Below, in pieces: positions 1 to 5,450 of a stretch of DNA of 5,450 nucleotides (its first letter is position 1; every line of letters begins with the position of its first letter). The position numbers and the translations under genes are program-made. The stretch comes from UBA7702 sp051866595 (GTDB taxonomy: Bacteria > Bacillota > Dehalobacteriia > UBA7702): the NCBI GenBank assembly GCA_051866595.1, contig JBJDXI010000185.1, positions 1 through 5,450 on the forward strand, written 5' to 3'. Below the pieces are notes generated by a model. It worked only from the letters and a program-made list of their open reading frames with translations. It was not told where the DNA came from and made no database searches.

Positions 1-45
1 CTTTTAATCAGGGTGTCCGGCGTTCGAATCGCCGATGGCTCACCA
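1..45 (+). tRNA. tRNA-Lys (UUU), 3' part, cut by window edge
   Basis: The window opens inside the anticodon loop. Positions 1-7 read CTTTTAA, giving anticodon TTT at 3-5 (UUU, lysine). The 3' strand of the anticodon stem is TCAGG at 8-12, followed by a 5-base variable loop at 13-17. The T arm is CGGCG (18-22), loop TTCGAAT (23-29) and CGCCG (30-34), fully paired. The 3' acceptor strand is ATGGCTC (35-41), then discriminator A42 and an encoded CCA at 43-45. The D arm and 5' acceptor strand lie outside the window. The tRNA delivers lysine at AAA and AAG codons. Confidence 0.95.
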
Positions 46-48
46 GTA

Positions 49-80
49 AAACCGTCCCGTATTTCCGGGACGGTTTTTTT
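49..80 (+). terminator. Intrinsic terminator after tRNA-Lys
   Basis: An 11-bp perfect stem, AAACCGTCCCG (49-59) with CGGGACGGTTT (66-76), closes a 6-base loop and runs into seven T residues at 74-80. It begins 3 bases after the tRNA CCA end and should end the tRNA transcript, separating it from the regulator gene that follows. Confidence 0.93.
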
Positions 81-159
81 GTATCTCTCTCTGTTTATCG
101 GAAAAAGAGAGGAAATCATCGGAAATTTAAGGTAAAATATCTGTGTCGGAGGTAAAAGA

Positions 160-1011
160 ATGGACTGGACCCAACGGTTGAACAAAGCCATCGGTTATAT
201 TGAAAATCATCTGACGGAAGATCCGGATCCCGAAGAACTGGCGCGGATTGCCGGTTGTTCCTTCTACCATTTTCAGCGGGTTTTTCTGTATCTGGCCGAT
301 ATGACGCTGACGGAGTATATCCGCCGGCGGAAAATGTCCCGGGCCGCCGTTGATCTTCAGGGCGGCGATGAAAAAATCATTGATGTGGCGCTGAAATACG
401 GTTACTCCTCTCCCACCGCCTTTAACCGGGCCTTTCAATCGGTGCACGGCGTTGCTCCCTCGGCGCTGCGCCGGGATGGCATCACCGTAAAATCCACATC
501 GCCTCTGGTATTTAAAATTTCAATTACAGGAGTGGAAGAAATGAATTATCGCATTGAAACAAAAGAAGCCTTTCGCGTGATCGGTGTTTCCTGTCCCCTG
601 GAAAAAGAGGTCGAAAAGAATTTTGAGAACATTCCTCGGAAATGGCAGGAAGTCGGGGCCGACGGTACGCTTCAGAAACTCTGTTCCCTGATGGACAGCT
701 CCCCCAAAGGGATTCTTGGTGTCAGTGTCTGTGGCAACGCCGAGGGGCCCTGGAAATATTACATCGCCGCGGCCAGTTCTGCCGTCGATGAAACACTGGA
801 AGAATACGAAGTTCCCGCCGCCACCTGGGCGATTTTCCCCGGTGAGGGTCCCGGTCCCTCTATCCAGGAGCTTGAAGTTCGTATTGTCAAGGAATGGCTG
901 CCTTCTTCCGGCTATGAATACGCTTCCGGTCCCGATATCGAGGTCTATCTTGACGATGATCCGGAGCATATGCATTTTGAGGTATGGATCCCCGTAACGA
1001 AAAAACAGTAA
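160..1011 (+). CDS. AraC-family transcriptional regulator with GyrI-like effector-binding domain
   Basis: This 283-residue protein is a cytoplasmic DNA-binding regulator, complete and of normal length for the type. Residues about 5-105 form the AraC/XylS domain with two helix-turn-helix units: the first about 25-46 (EELARIAGCSFYHFQRVF), the second about 73-97 (IIDVALKYGYSSPTAFNRAF), ending in the family signature HGVAP. Residues about 128-280 match the GyrI-like/AraC effector-binding fold found in Rob and BmrR-like proteins, including a Trp at 223 and a Glu at 274 in HFEVWIPV, the position where this fold usually carries its ligand-binding acidic residue. Members typically sense small, often cationic or amphipathic molecules and control efflux or stress genes; the ligand and targets here are unknown. 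The start is set by GGAGG at 148-152, 7 bases before the ATG. A TAAAAT at 133-138 could be a -10 box, but no good -35 is seen. The gene appears monocistronic and converges on the glycosyltransferase with one base between stop codons. Confidence 0.93.
   Translation: MDWTQRLNKAIGYIENHLTEDPDPEELARIAGCSFYHFQRVFLYLADMTLTEYIRRRKMSRAAVDLQGGDEKIIDVALKYGYSSPTAFNRAFQSVHGVAPSALRRDGITVKSTSPLVFKISITGVEEMNYRIETKEAFRVIGVSCPLEKEVEKNFENIPRKWQEVGADGTLQKLCSLMDSSPKGILGVSVCGNAEGPWKYYIAAASSAVDETLEEYEVPAATWAIFPGEGPGPSIQELEVRIVKEWLPSSGYEYASGPDIEVYLDDDPEHMHFEVWIPVTKKQ
528..543 (+). promoter_or_regulatory. Internal ribosome site and ATG inside the AraC-type gene
   Basis: AGGAG at 528-532 is followed after 8 bases by an in-frame ATG at 541-543 (Met128 of the regulator). 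The ATG falls exactly at the linker between the DNA-binding part and the GyrI-like domain. Use of this start would give a free effector-binding domain of 156 residues. The signal is plain in the sequence; whether it is used is inference. Confidence 0.45.
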
Positions 1012-1012
1012 C

Positions 1013-2131
1013 TTAACGAAGAATTTTCCGAAAAAAATTCGCCGTTTCGGAGGCCGCTTTCTGCCAGGAGTAGGAAGCGGCTTTTTCTTTCCCCTTTTGA
1101 GACAATCGGTTTCTTAGCGTTGGGGAAACGTAAAGTCGGTGTATTTGTCCGGCGATGTCCGTGGTGTCGAAGGGATTGCACCACAGCGCGGCGCTGCCCA
1201 GGATTTCCGGCAGGGAAGAGGTTTTCGCGGCAATGACCGGTGTGCCGCAGGCCATGGCCTCCAGCGGTGGCAAACCGAAGCCTTCGTAAATGCTGGGATA
1301 AACCATCATCGTTGCTCCGTTGTAAAACCAGGGCAAATCTTCGACAGGTACATAATCGGGAAAAATGATTTCACCTTTCATACCCAGCGCTTCGGCCAGC
1401 TGATCCATGGCGTCAAAGTCCCGGTTTCTCTTTCCCGGCAGGACGAGACGAAGAGGAAGGTTGACTTCCCTTTTCAGCAGGTAAAAAGCGTTGATCAGGG
1501 CTTTGATGTTTTTGCGGATGCCGAACCCGCCGACATAGAGAATATAATCACCGTCGATGCCGTAATTTTTCTTCAGGAAAGTTTTGGTCTCTCCGGGGGG
1601 CAGAGGGCGGTAGATTGGTTCCGGGGCTTCGTAAATAACGCTGATCTTTTCTTCCGGGTAGTGAAAAATACGGAGGATGTCTTGTTTGGAACATTGGGAC
1701 ACGGTAATGATGCCGTCGCTTCGCTCAAGAATGGAGGGCATTTCCGATAAGTATTCCTTTAAATACCCCCGGCCTACGGTTTCCGGGAAAAGGTAGGGGA
1801 TGAGATCGTGAATAGTCACCGTTTCTTTGCAGATTTTCTTCTCCGGCAGGCCGATGCCGTTCTGAGGAACGTGGTAGAGTTCCGTGGCGTTTTTCAGAAG
1901 CGCCTCGGGCAGAAAAACCTGCCGCCAGAGATCGCGGTGGGAAAAACGGGAAACCGCTGTTTCATCGGTAAAAGAAAAATGACGGTACTCTTCTCCTGGT
2001 AAAAAGATTTTTAAATCCGGTATTTCTTTGGTCAGGTGGAAAAGAAGCTGCCAGGTATAGGTGCCGATGCCGGTGCCACGATAGAGAAAAGCGCCTCTTC
2101 CGTCCAGGGCAATGGTGGAATGTTGAGTCAA
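1013..2131 (-). CDS. GT4-family glycosyltransferase (CotSA-like)
   Basis: This is a retaining glycosyltransferase of the GT4/GT-B type, which moves a sugar from a nucleotide-sugar donor to an acceptor. From the chosen TTG start it has 372 residues, a normal length. Visible features are the N-terminal DGRGAFLYRGTGIGTY loop (about 10-25), VTIHDLIPYLFPE (about 105-117) at the end of the first Rossmann-like half, YVGGFGIRKN (about 199-208) opening the donor-binding half with its Arg-Lys pair, DYVPVEDLPWFYNGA (about 259-273), and the EX7E donor motif EGFGLPPLE (283-291) followed by AMACGTPVIA. No membrane segment is seen. The TTG at 2129-2131 is preferred because GGAGG lies 7 bases upstream and homologues start just before the IALDGRGA strand; an ATG at 2168-2170 would add 13 residues but has only a weak ribosome site. 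TTG overlaps the TGA of the upstream CotS-like gene, so the two are probably co-translated. In B. subtilis a related glycosyltransferase, CotSA, is encoded with CotS and sits in the spore coat. Donor and acceptor cannot be read from sequence. Confidence 0.93.
   Translation of the reverse strand: MTQHSTIALDGRGAFLYRGTGIGTYTWQLLFHLTKEIPDLKIFLPGEEYRHFSFTDETAVSRFSHRDLWRQVFLPEALLKNATELYHVPQNGIGLPEKKICKETVTIHDLIPYLFPETVGRGYLKEYLSEMPSILERSDGIITVSQCSKQDILRIFHYPEEKISVIYEAPEPIYRPLPPGETKTFLKKNYGIDGDYILYVGGFGIRKNIKALINAFYLLKREVNLPLRLVLPGKRNRDFDAMDQLAEALGMKGEIIFPDYVPVEDLPWFYNGATMMVYPSIYEGFGLPPLEAMACGTPVIAAKTSSLPEILGSAALWCNPFDTTDIAGQIHRLYVSPTLRNRLSQKGKEKAASYSWQKAASETANFFRKILR
1053..1090 (+). terminator. Probable terminator of the AraC-type gene, inside the convergent gene
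   Basis: GCCGCTT (1053-1059) pairs with AAGCGGC (1075-1081). The stem can extend inward by a T-G wobble and a C-G pair, leaving a loop of about 11 bases. It is followed by TTTTTCTTT at 1082-1090. It lies about 40 bases after the regulator's stop and points rightward. The same DNA encodes two KAAS peptides near the C-terminus of the glycosyltransferase on the other strand, so part of the symmetry could come from coding. Confidence 0.6.
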
Positions 2132-3123
2132 GGGAGTACCTCCAGTTTGTCTTTCAGCTTGGCGAGCCATCGATCTTCTTTTTCCAGCTCTTCGGCGGCG
2201 AGAAGCATTTTTTTTACATAGAAATCCTCGTCCCGTTCCCTGTTTTCACAGAAATAACGGTGAGATAGCCGCCAGAATTTTTGTGGAAAGAGAAGCATCG
2301 CGCAGAGAACATTGGCTTCGGCGGCGGTGAGTTTACGGTTCTGCTGATAACCGTTACAGATAGCGTCGATCTTTTTTTCAAAATTCTCTCCTTTTTTCAT
2401 GGCTCGTTTGGTCAGGCGCATCAGATCCGTTAACGGCAAGCCGCCGCAGCAATAGTCAAAATCGATGAGATAAGCGCCGTCTTTTCCGATAATGAAATTC
2501 CGGGCGGCCACATCGTAATGAATAAAGGAGCCGACGGTTTTTGCTTCGGCGGCGAGGCGGGGATATTCCGAAGAGAGAAGGGCGTTCAAAGCGTTGATGG
2601 CTTTTGCCGTAAAAGGGGGATAATAAAAACGATAGAGCCGGGTGAAGCGATTTTGGGGTTCACTGAGGGAAAGGTGATAAAAACGGTGCAGCTCCCGGAT
2701 GCGCCCTTGGAGCCGTTCCGCCTGAGCGAAACAGTTGGAGCGGCCGGGGGAGAGGGTGCGGAGCGTTTTTTCCCTGCTGCGCAGATGAAAATCTCCTAAG
2801 GACGCGGCGGCGGAAAAAAGATGTTCCGCGGAGTCGAAATCGCATTTCTGACCGGTGATCCATTGATGCAGGGTGAAAAGGGACGAGTCTTCCCTGTGAA
2901 AGAGCTCTCCTTCCGCTGTTTTTTGCAGGCGGGCAAAGCGGGTGAATCCGTGGCGGGGGAGACTTTCCTCAGCGGCGCAGATAAAACGGAGATTTTTCTC
3001 TTTCAGTAAACTGCGCTTCAGAGCGAAGAGCCCTGCCTCTGTCTGTATCTGCCAGACATTGTCCTGAACCTTTCGGATATCCCGGATTTCCATTTGCCAG
3101 CCTTGGGTGATGATGTCTTCCAT
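2128..3123 (-). CDS. CotS-family spore coat / APH-fold kinase-like protein
   Basis: From the chosen ATG the protein has 331 residues and the aminoglycoside/choline-kinase fold typical of CotS-family spore coat proteins. The N-terminal lobe has FALKRS (about 33-38), whose Lys35 is in the position of the ATP-binding lysine. The catalytic loop is HYDVAARNF (202-210) with His202, Asp204 and Asn209 kept, followed by the metal-binding LIDFDY (219-224, Asp221). All catalytic residues are therefore present, so enzymatic activity is possible; the substrate is unknown. The C-terminal third is helical and basic. The start at 3121-3123 is chosen because GGAG (3131-3134) lies 7 bases upstream; an ATG at 3151-3153 and a TTG at 3169-3171 are in frame but lack good ribosome sites. 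The stop overlaps the glycosyltransferase start, making a two-gene operon that recalls the CotS/CotSA pair of Bacillus spore coats. A coat role is inferred from family and neighbour, and the family also occurs as general sugar or amino-alcohol kinases. Confidence 0.85.
   Translation of the reverse strand: MEDIITQGWQMEIRDIRKVQDNVWQIQTEAGLFALKRSLLKEKNLRFICAAEESLPRHGFTRFARLQKTAEGELFHREDSSLFTLHQWITGQKCDFDSAEHLFSAAASLGDFHLRSREKTLRTLSPGRSNCFAQAERLQGRIRELHRFYHLSLSEPQNRFTRLYRFYYPPFTAKAINALNALLSSEYPRLAAEAKTVGSFIHYDVAARNFIIGKDGAYLIDFDYCCGGLPLTDLMRLTKRAMKKGENFEKKIDAICNGYQQNRKLTAAEANVLCAMLLFPQKFWRLSHRYFCENRERDEDFYVKKMLLAAEELEKEDRWLAKLKDKLEVLP
2129..2143 (-). promoter_or_regulatory. Ribosome site and TTG start of the glycosyltransferase, overlapping the upstream stop
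   Basis: On the minus strand GGAGG (2143-2139) is followed by 7 bases and then TTG (2131-2129), which shares two bases with the TGA stop (2130-2128) of the preceding gene. The ribosome site lies inside the last codons of that gene. This arrangement fixes the start and implies stop-restart coupling. Confidence 0.75.
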
Positions 3124-3130
3124 AAATCGG

Positions 3131-3134
3131 CTCC
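3131..3134 (-). promoter_or_regulatory. Ribosome site supporting the CotS-like start
   Basis: GGAG on the minus strand, 7 bases before the ATG at 3121-3123. It is the only good match among the three in-frame candidate starts, which is why the shorter protein is preferred. Confidence 0.5.
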
Positions 3135-3230
3135 ATGTCTTTTGATGGTTCATATTATGCGGCAAAGACAAAAAAAAGAAGTTCCCCGAGAGGGCGGTCC
3201 AATAAAACAGTATAATAATGTTTTCGGGGA

Positions 3231-3256
3231 GGCGGCATGATTTCGGTCATGCCGCC
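3231..3256. other. Strong GC-rich hairpin upstream of the CotS-like gene
   Basis: GGCGGCATGA (3231-3240) and TCATGCCGCC (3247-3256) form a perfect 10-bp stem with a 6-base loop. On the plus strand only three T residues follow, and on the minus strand none, so it is a poor intrinsic terminator. It lies about 110 bases upstream of the CotS-like start, where it could sit in the leader of that operon. A second GGCGG at 3286-3290 could compete for the CCGCC arm (3252-3256), and TCCCCGA (3183-3189) pairs with TCGGGGA (3224-3230). Confidence 0.6.
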
Positions 3257-3380
3257 TTTCCGTCCATAATGTCATAGAGTAAATTGGCGGGGAGTATGCC
3301 GATGTGATTGTAGCTTATTTTTTGACCCGTTTTTTCAGGGAGTTTTGTGTCATAACTTAAATGGATGGTTATTTATCTTC

Positions 3381-3557
3381 CAAGTGGTAGCCGGTGAGAA
3401 AGGCTTTTTGTCCATAGTCCATCTCAAATGGTAGCCGCCGAAAACAAACTTTTTATGCGTGCCTCGACTGCAATTTGCAAAAGGTTTCCCCACGTGGTAG
3501 CCGATGGGATTGGCGTTTTGGGGAGTGGTCTCAGAAAAACTCCCCAAATGGTAGCCG
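3381..3557. repeat. Four spaced copies of a CAARTGGTAGCCG-type repeat
   Basis: Near-identical 13-mers stand at 3381-3393 (CAAGTGGTAGCCG), 3425-3437 (CAAATGGTAGCCG), 3491-3503 (CACGTGGTAGCCG) and 3545-3557 (CAAATGGTAGCCG), all in the same orientation with start-to-start spacings of 44, 66 and 54 bases. In three copies similarity continues as a 9-base gap, GGC and then a T-rich run, so GCC and GGC can form a tiny stem. The core TGGTAGCCG is invariant. The copies lie between two genes and belong to no coding frame I believe in. I do not recognise a named element. Confidence 0.8.
3517..3548. other. Hairpin between repeat copies three and four
   Basis: TTTGGGGAGT (3517-3526) pairs perfectly over 10 bp with ACTCCCCAAA (3539-3548) around a 12-base loop; its right arm runs into the fourth TGGTAGCC copy. 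A weaker neighbour, GCATTTT (3567-3573) with AAAATGC (3590-3596), follows the fourth copy. Neither has a clear terminator tail. Confidence 0.6.
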
Positions 3558-3603
3558 CCAAAAAAGGCATTTTTAGAACTGCTTCAAGGAAAATGCAAAA
3601 AAT

Positions 3604-3799
3604 AATTCTGCCCAAGTTGGACAGAATTTTCATAATCAACTTCCCGACAACTTGTCAGGAATAAAAAACAGACTTCCAACCAAGTTGGTCGGAAGTCCAA
3701 AATCCAACTTCTGCCCAATTTGGGCAGAAGTTAAAAAGCACTTCGCCGCAATTTGCAGAGAGTGATATACGCAACTTCGATACAAGTTGTGTCGAAGTT
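3604..3799. repeat. Array of six evenly spaced short hairpins with CAANTTG centres
   Basis: Six imperfect to perfect palindromes follow one another at 3604-3628, 3641-3661, 3671-3697, 3706-3732, 3739-3764 and 3773-3799, with centres at 3616, 3651, 3684, 3719, 3752 and 3786 (steps 35, 33, 35, 33, 34). Each centre reads CAAGTTG, CAACTTG or CAATTTG. Outer arms often read AACTTC with GAAGTT or variants. The inner arm bases differ between units, yet the opposite arm changes to match: for example CTTCTGCC with GGCAGAAG at 3719, and CTTCGA with TCGAAG at 3786. Most units carry one mismatch (C-A, A-C or T-G) 5 or 6 bases from the centre; the unit at 3719 is perfect with 13-bp arms. The fifth unit is the most degenerate. 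Gaps are 6-12 bases, mostly A-rich on the plus strand and hence T-rich on the minus strand. Function unknown. Confidence 0.8.
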
Positions 3800-3807
3800 A
3801 AATTCGT

Positions 3808-3848
3808 AAAAAGGCAAGGCACTAACTTTTCACGGTTAGTGCCTTGCC
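3808..3848 (-). terminator. Intrinsic terminator of the methyltransferase gene
   Basis: A perfect 14-bp stem, GGCAAGGCACTAAC (3813-3826) with GTTAGTGCCTTGCC (3835-3848), has an 8-base loop. Read on the minus strand it begins 5 bases after the methyltransferase stop codon and is followed by five T residues (3812-3808). It is the strongest terminator in the window after the tRNA one. Confidence 0.9.
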
Positions 3849-3853
3849 GACGA

Positions 3854-5450
3854 TTATTCTCTTACAGTGGCTCTTGTTTCTTGCATAGAGAGTAGCGACG
3901 ATTTGATTTTTTCAAAATAATCGTCAATGCCAAAGCTTTTCAGAACAGTATGCTCAAACTCCAAACGAATGTCATCCGACAATTCTTCGGAAACCCTCAT
4001 GATTTGTCTGGATTTTAACTTCTCAAATGCTGCAATAATTTTTGTTCTGTCATTTTGGGAAACCAGTTTCGGATTAAGCATATAACAATTTGCAATGCTG
4101 TCTTTGTTCACATCCAAAACACCGAGTCCTCGACCAAAGCCAGAGGCTTCTATATAGAACATTGTGAACATCGAATTAAGCAACGCATGATTGAGATCTT
4201 CATCCGAATAACTCGCTTTATGGGTTAATCCAATGAGCCTCTGATTCACGAATGACGGAGTTTCAAATTTTGCAAAGAAAAGGCGCTGATCAGGATTCAT
4301 CATCGTGAATACCTCGGCAATTTCGTTGTCTTGCAACTCGTACCATTCCATGCCGGTTCTTCTAAGAACTGTCGGTAGTGGTCTTCCAACACCATTTCTT
4401 TGGTCGACAAATTTTGCTATCCACTCCAGTGCACCAACATGACCTTGCTTTTCCAAATCCGCTGTTGATACACCACAGCAGAAAGCATCTCTGTCCGCTG
4501 TTGCAGTGAGCCGATTTACATTTCGGGCGTTTATAAGAACCTTTTTCAGATATTGCCTTTCAATCCTATGTTCGCCCGCTTGCGGATAAAACAGTGCATC
4601 CCAACCTCTACGACTGCCTCTAAAAACATGGTAAACCTTGTTGATCGGAATAATCTTATCTTTTACATTTAGTAACCAATCAATATCATGGAACAAAGCG
4701 TTGTAACATACATTCAGTGCTAACAGGTCATCAATCTGACTTTGTGTATATTTCGATAGTCTTGATACGTTTTTATCCAGCTCTGTTCCCAGCAATGCCG
4801 AGTTAACTAAAGTATTTTCTTTATCGATATCTGCAGTCAGCTGTTCCAAGGACTGTTTCCACAGCCAAAAATCAGTAGTAGCTTTTTGGCTGTCATCCTT
4901 CTTTTCCAGTACAACAATGGTTGTCACTACATCGGCATTTTTGAACCAGCGCCCTTTTCCACTAAGGTGTACTTGTTTTAAATAATATTTCTGTTTTAAA
5001 ACCTCGATAAGTTTGGTACCTGCATTTGTGCCAAGCCAAGAGTTGGAAACAATGATCCCGAGTGTTCCACCGGGCTTGATTACATCGGCAATCTTCGTTG
5101 CGATATAGCAATACAAATCTGATCTGCCATCCAATTCAGAAGCCAACGGCATTTGAGAAATTTCATCTTTGTCGTCATCAGGGATAATCTCAAACGGTAC
5201 AAAAGGAAGATTGGACACCACTGTGCCAAACGCAGGAAGAGAGAGTTGCATTTCTTCACCTGTCTCTGGATTAACTATGGTTATATCATCTCCAATGGAC
5301 AAAGATAATGCATTATGCTGGAATAAACGATTTGCCAGATTGATCGTGTCAGAATCTGTCATACTGATGTTGGCAACCTGCAAAGGATATTTGTACTTGT
5401 CACAAGCCCATACAGATTCAACCGCATCCTTAGGTGATAATTGTGTTCTT
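3854..5450 (-). CDS. N6-adenine DNA methyltransferase with C-terminal recognition region, 5' end outside window
   Basis: The frame stays open to the right edge, so the 531 codons seen are the C-terminal part of a larger protein; a TTG at 5381-5383 is internal, not a credible start. Near the edge, VWACDKYKYPLQVANISM has the look of the SAM-binding motif II region of gamma-type adenine methyltransferases; motif I must lie outside. VVSNLPF has its NLPF at 5201-5212, in the place of catalytic motif IV (N/D-P-P-Y/F), with Leu instead of the first Pro. Then comes KPGGTLGIIVSNSWL, typical of the later methylase core in Eco57I/TaqI-like enzymes. The last 260 residues, with RGSRRGWD, NARNVNR and a GFGRGLGVLDVN segment near 4105-4140, resemble a target-recognition domain. 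The enzyme probably methylates adenine in a specific DNA site using SAM, as part of a restriction-modification or related defence system. No nuclease domain is visible in this part; a partner gene, if any, lies to the right. Base composition is lower in GC than in the other genes, suggesting acquisition. Confidence 0.85.
   Translation of the reverse strand, partial: RTQLSPKDAVESVWACDKYKYPLQVANISMTDSDTINLANRLFQHNALSLSIGDDITIVNPETGEEMQLSLPAFGTVVSNLPFVPFEIIPDDDKDEISQMPLASELDGRSDLYCYIATKIADVIKPGGTLGIIVSNSWLGTNAGTKLIEVLKQKYYLKQVHLSGKGRWFKNADVVTTIVVLEKKDDSQKATTDFWLWKQSLEQLTADIDKENTLVNSALLGTELDKNVSRLSKYTQSQIDDLLALNVCYNALFHDIDWLLNVKDKIIPINKVYHVFRGSRRGWDALFYPQAGEHRIERQYLKKVLINARNVNRLTATADRDAFCCGVSTADLEKQGHVGALEWIAKFVDQRNGVGRPLPTVLRRTGMEWYELQDNEIAEVFTMMNPDQRLFFAKFETPSFVNQRLIGLTHKASYSDEDLNHALLNSMFTMFYIEASGFGRGLGVLDVNKDSIANCYMLNPKLVSQNDRTKIIAAFEKLKSRQIMRVSEELSDDIRLEFEHTVLKSFGIDDYFEKIKSSLLSMQETRATVRE

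Noticed and set aside
1139..1750. Plus-strand frame of 203 codons opposite the glycosyltransferase
   Set aside because: It is a shadow of the strongly supported GT4 gene and has no domain of its own.
3322..3356. Promoter with TTGACC at 3322-3327
   Set aside because: No -10 match at proper distance; the nearest AT-rich hexamer is too far downstream.
3350..3639. Minus-strand frames at 3350-3547 and 3424-3639 with repeated ATTW/ATIW-like peptides
   Set aside because: The peptide repeat is a by-product of the TGGTAGCCG DNA repeat. The frames overlap each other, I saw no convincing ribosome site, and the DNA is full of inverted repeats.
3428..3664. Plus-strand frame of 78 codons
   Set aside because: It runs through the repeats and hairpins, has no recognisable domain, and shows no clear ribosome site.
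3381..3799. CRISPR array
   Set aside because: The TGGTAGCCG copies have irregular spacing. The evenly spaced hairpins are not identical repeats with unique spacers; their gaps are only 6-12 bases. No cas gene is seen.
3604..3799. Antitoxin RNA repeats of a type III toxin-antitoxin system
   Set aside because: The 34-base period fits, but those repeats are nearly identical to one another and lie upstream of a small toxin gene. Here the arms vary and the nearest gene reads toward the array.
3604..3799. Integron attC sites
   Set aside because: Units are about 27 bases with tiny loops and no cassette genes between them, and the conserved attC ends and extrahelical bases are not evident.
5381..5383. 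Start of the methyltransferase gene at this TTG
   Set aside because: The frame continues open to the window edge with residues (VWACDKYKYP) that fit methylase core sequence, and motif I has not yet appeared.

Overview
The window looks like chromosomal DNA of a Bacillota (Firmicutes) bacterium, probably a spore-forming member of the Clostridia or Negativicutes. This rests on gene content (a CotS-type coat kinase beside a GT4 glycosyltransferase, and an AraC regulator with a GyrI-like effector domain), strong GGAGG ribosome sites, TTG starts and a tRNA with an encoded CCA end. It is an inference; no gene here fixes the genus.

Left part (1-1011): the 3' half of a tRNA-Lys(UUU) gene and its intrinsic terminator, then a complete AraC-family regulator read rightward. 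The regulator has an internal ribosome site and ATG exactly where its effector-binding domain begins.

Middle (1013-3123): a two-gene operon read leftward, a CotS/APH-fold kinase-like protein followed by a GT4 glycosyltransferase. They overlap by a TTGA stop/start, which implies translational coupling. The pairing recalls Bacillus subtilis CotS/CotSA and suggests decoration of spore coat or another surface glycan. The glycosyltransferase converges on the regulator with a 1-base gap, so the regulator's likely terminator lies inside the glycosyltransferase reading frame.

Intergenic tract (about 3124-3853): about 700 bases with no convincing gene but dense structure. It holds a GC-rich 10-bp hairpin in the region upstream of the kinase, four copies of a CAARTGGTAGCCG-type repeat, and a run of six short hairpins whose centres lie 33-35 bases apart. 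The hairpins all centre on CAANTTG, while their arms differ in sequence but remain complementary. The tract closes with a strong leftward terminator. This is the least explained and most interesting part.

Right part (3854-5450): the C-terminal portion of a leftward adenine-specific DNA methyltransferase with a probable target-recognition region, cut by the window edge. Its sampled base composition (about 33-45% GC) is lower than that of the first three genes (about 50-55%). This fits an acquired restriction-modification or defence gene, with the repeat tract at the compositional boundary.
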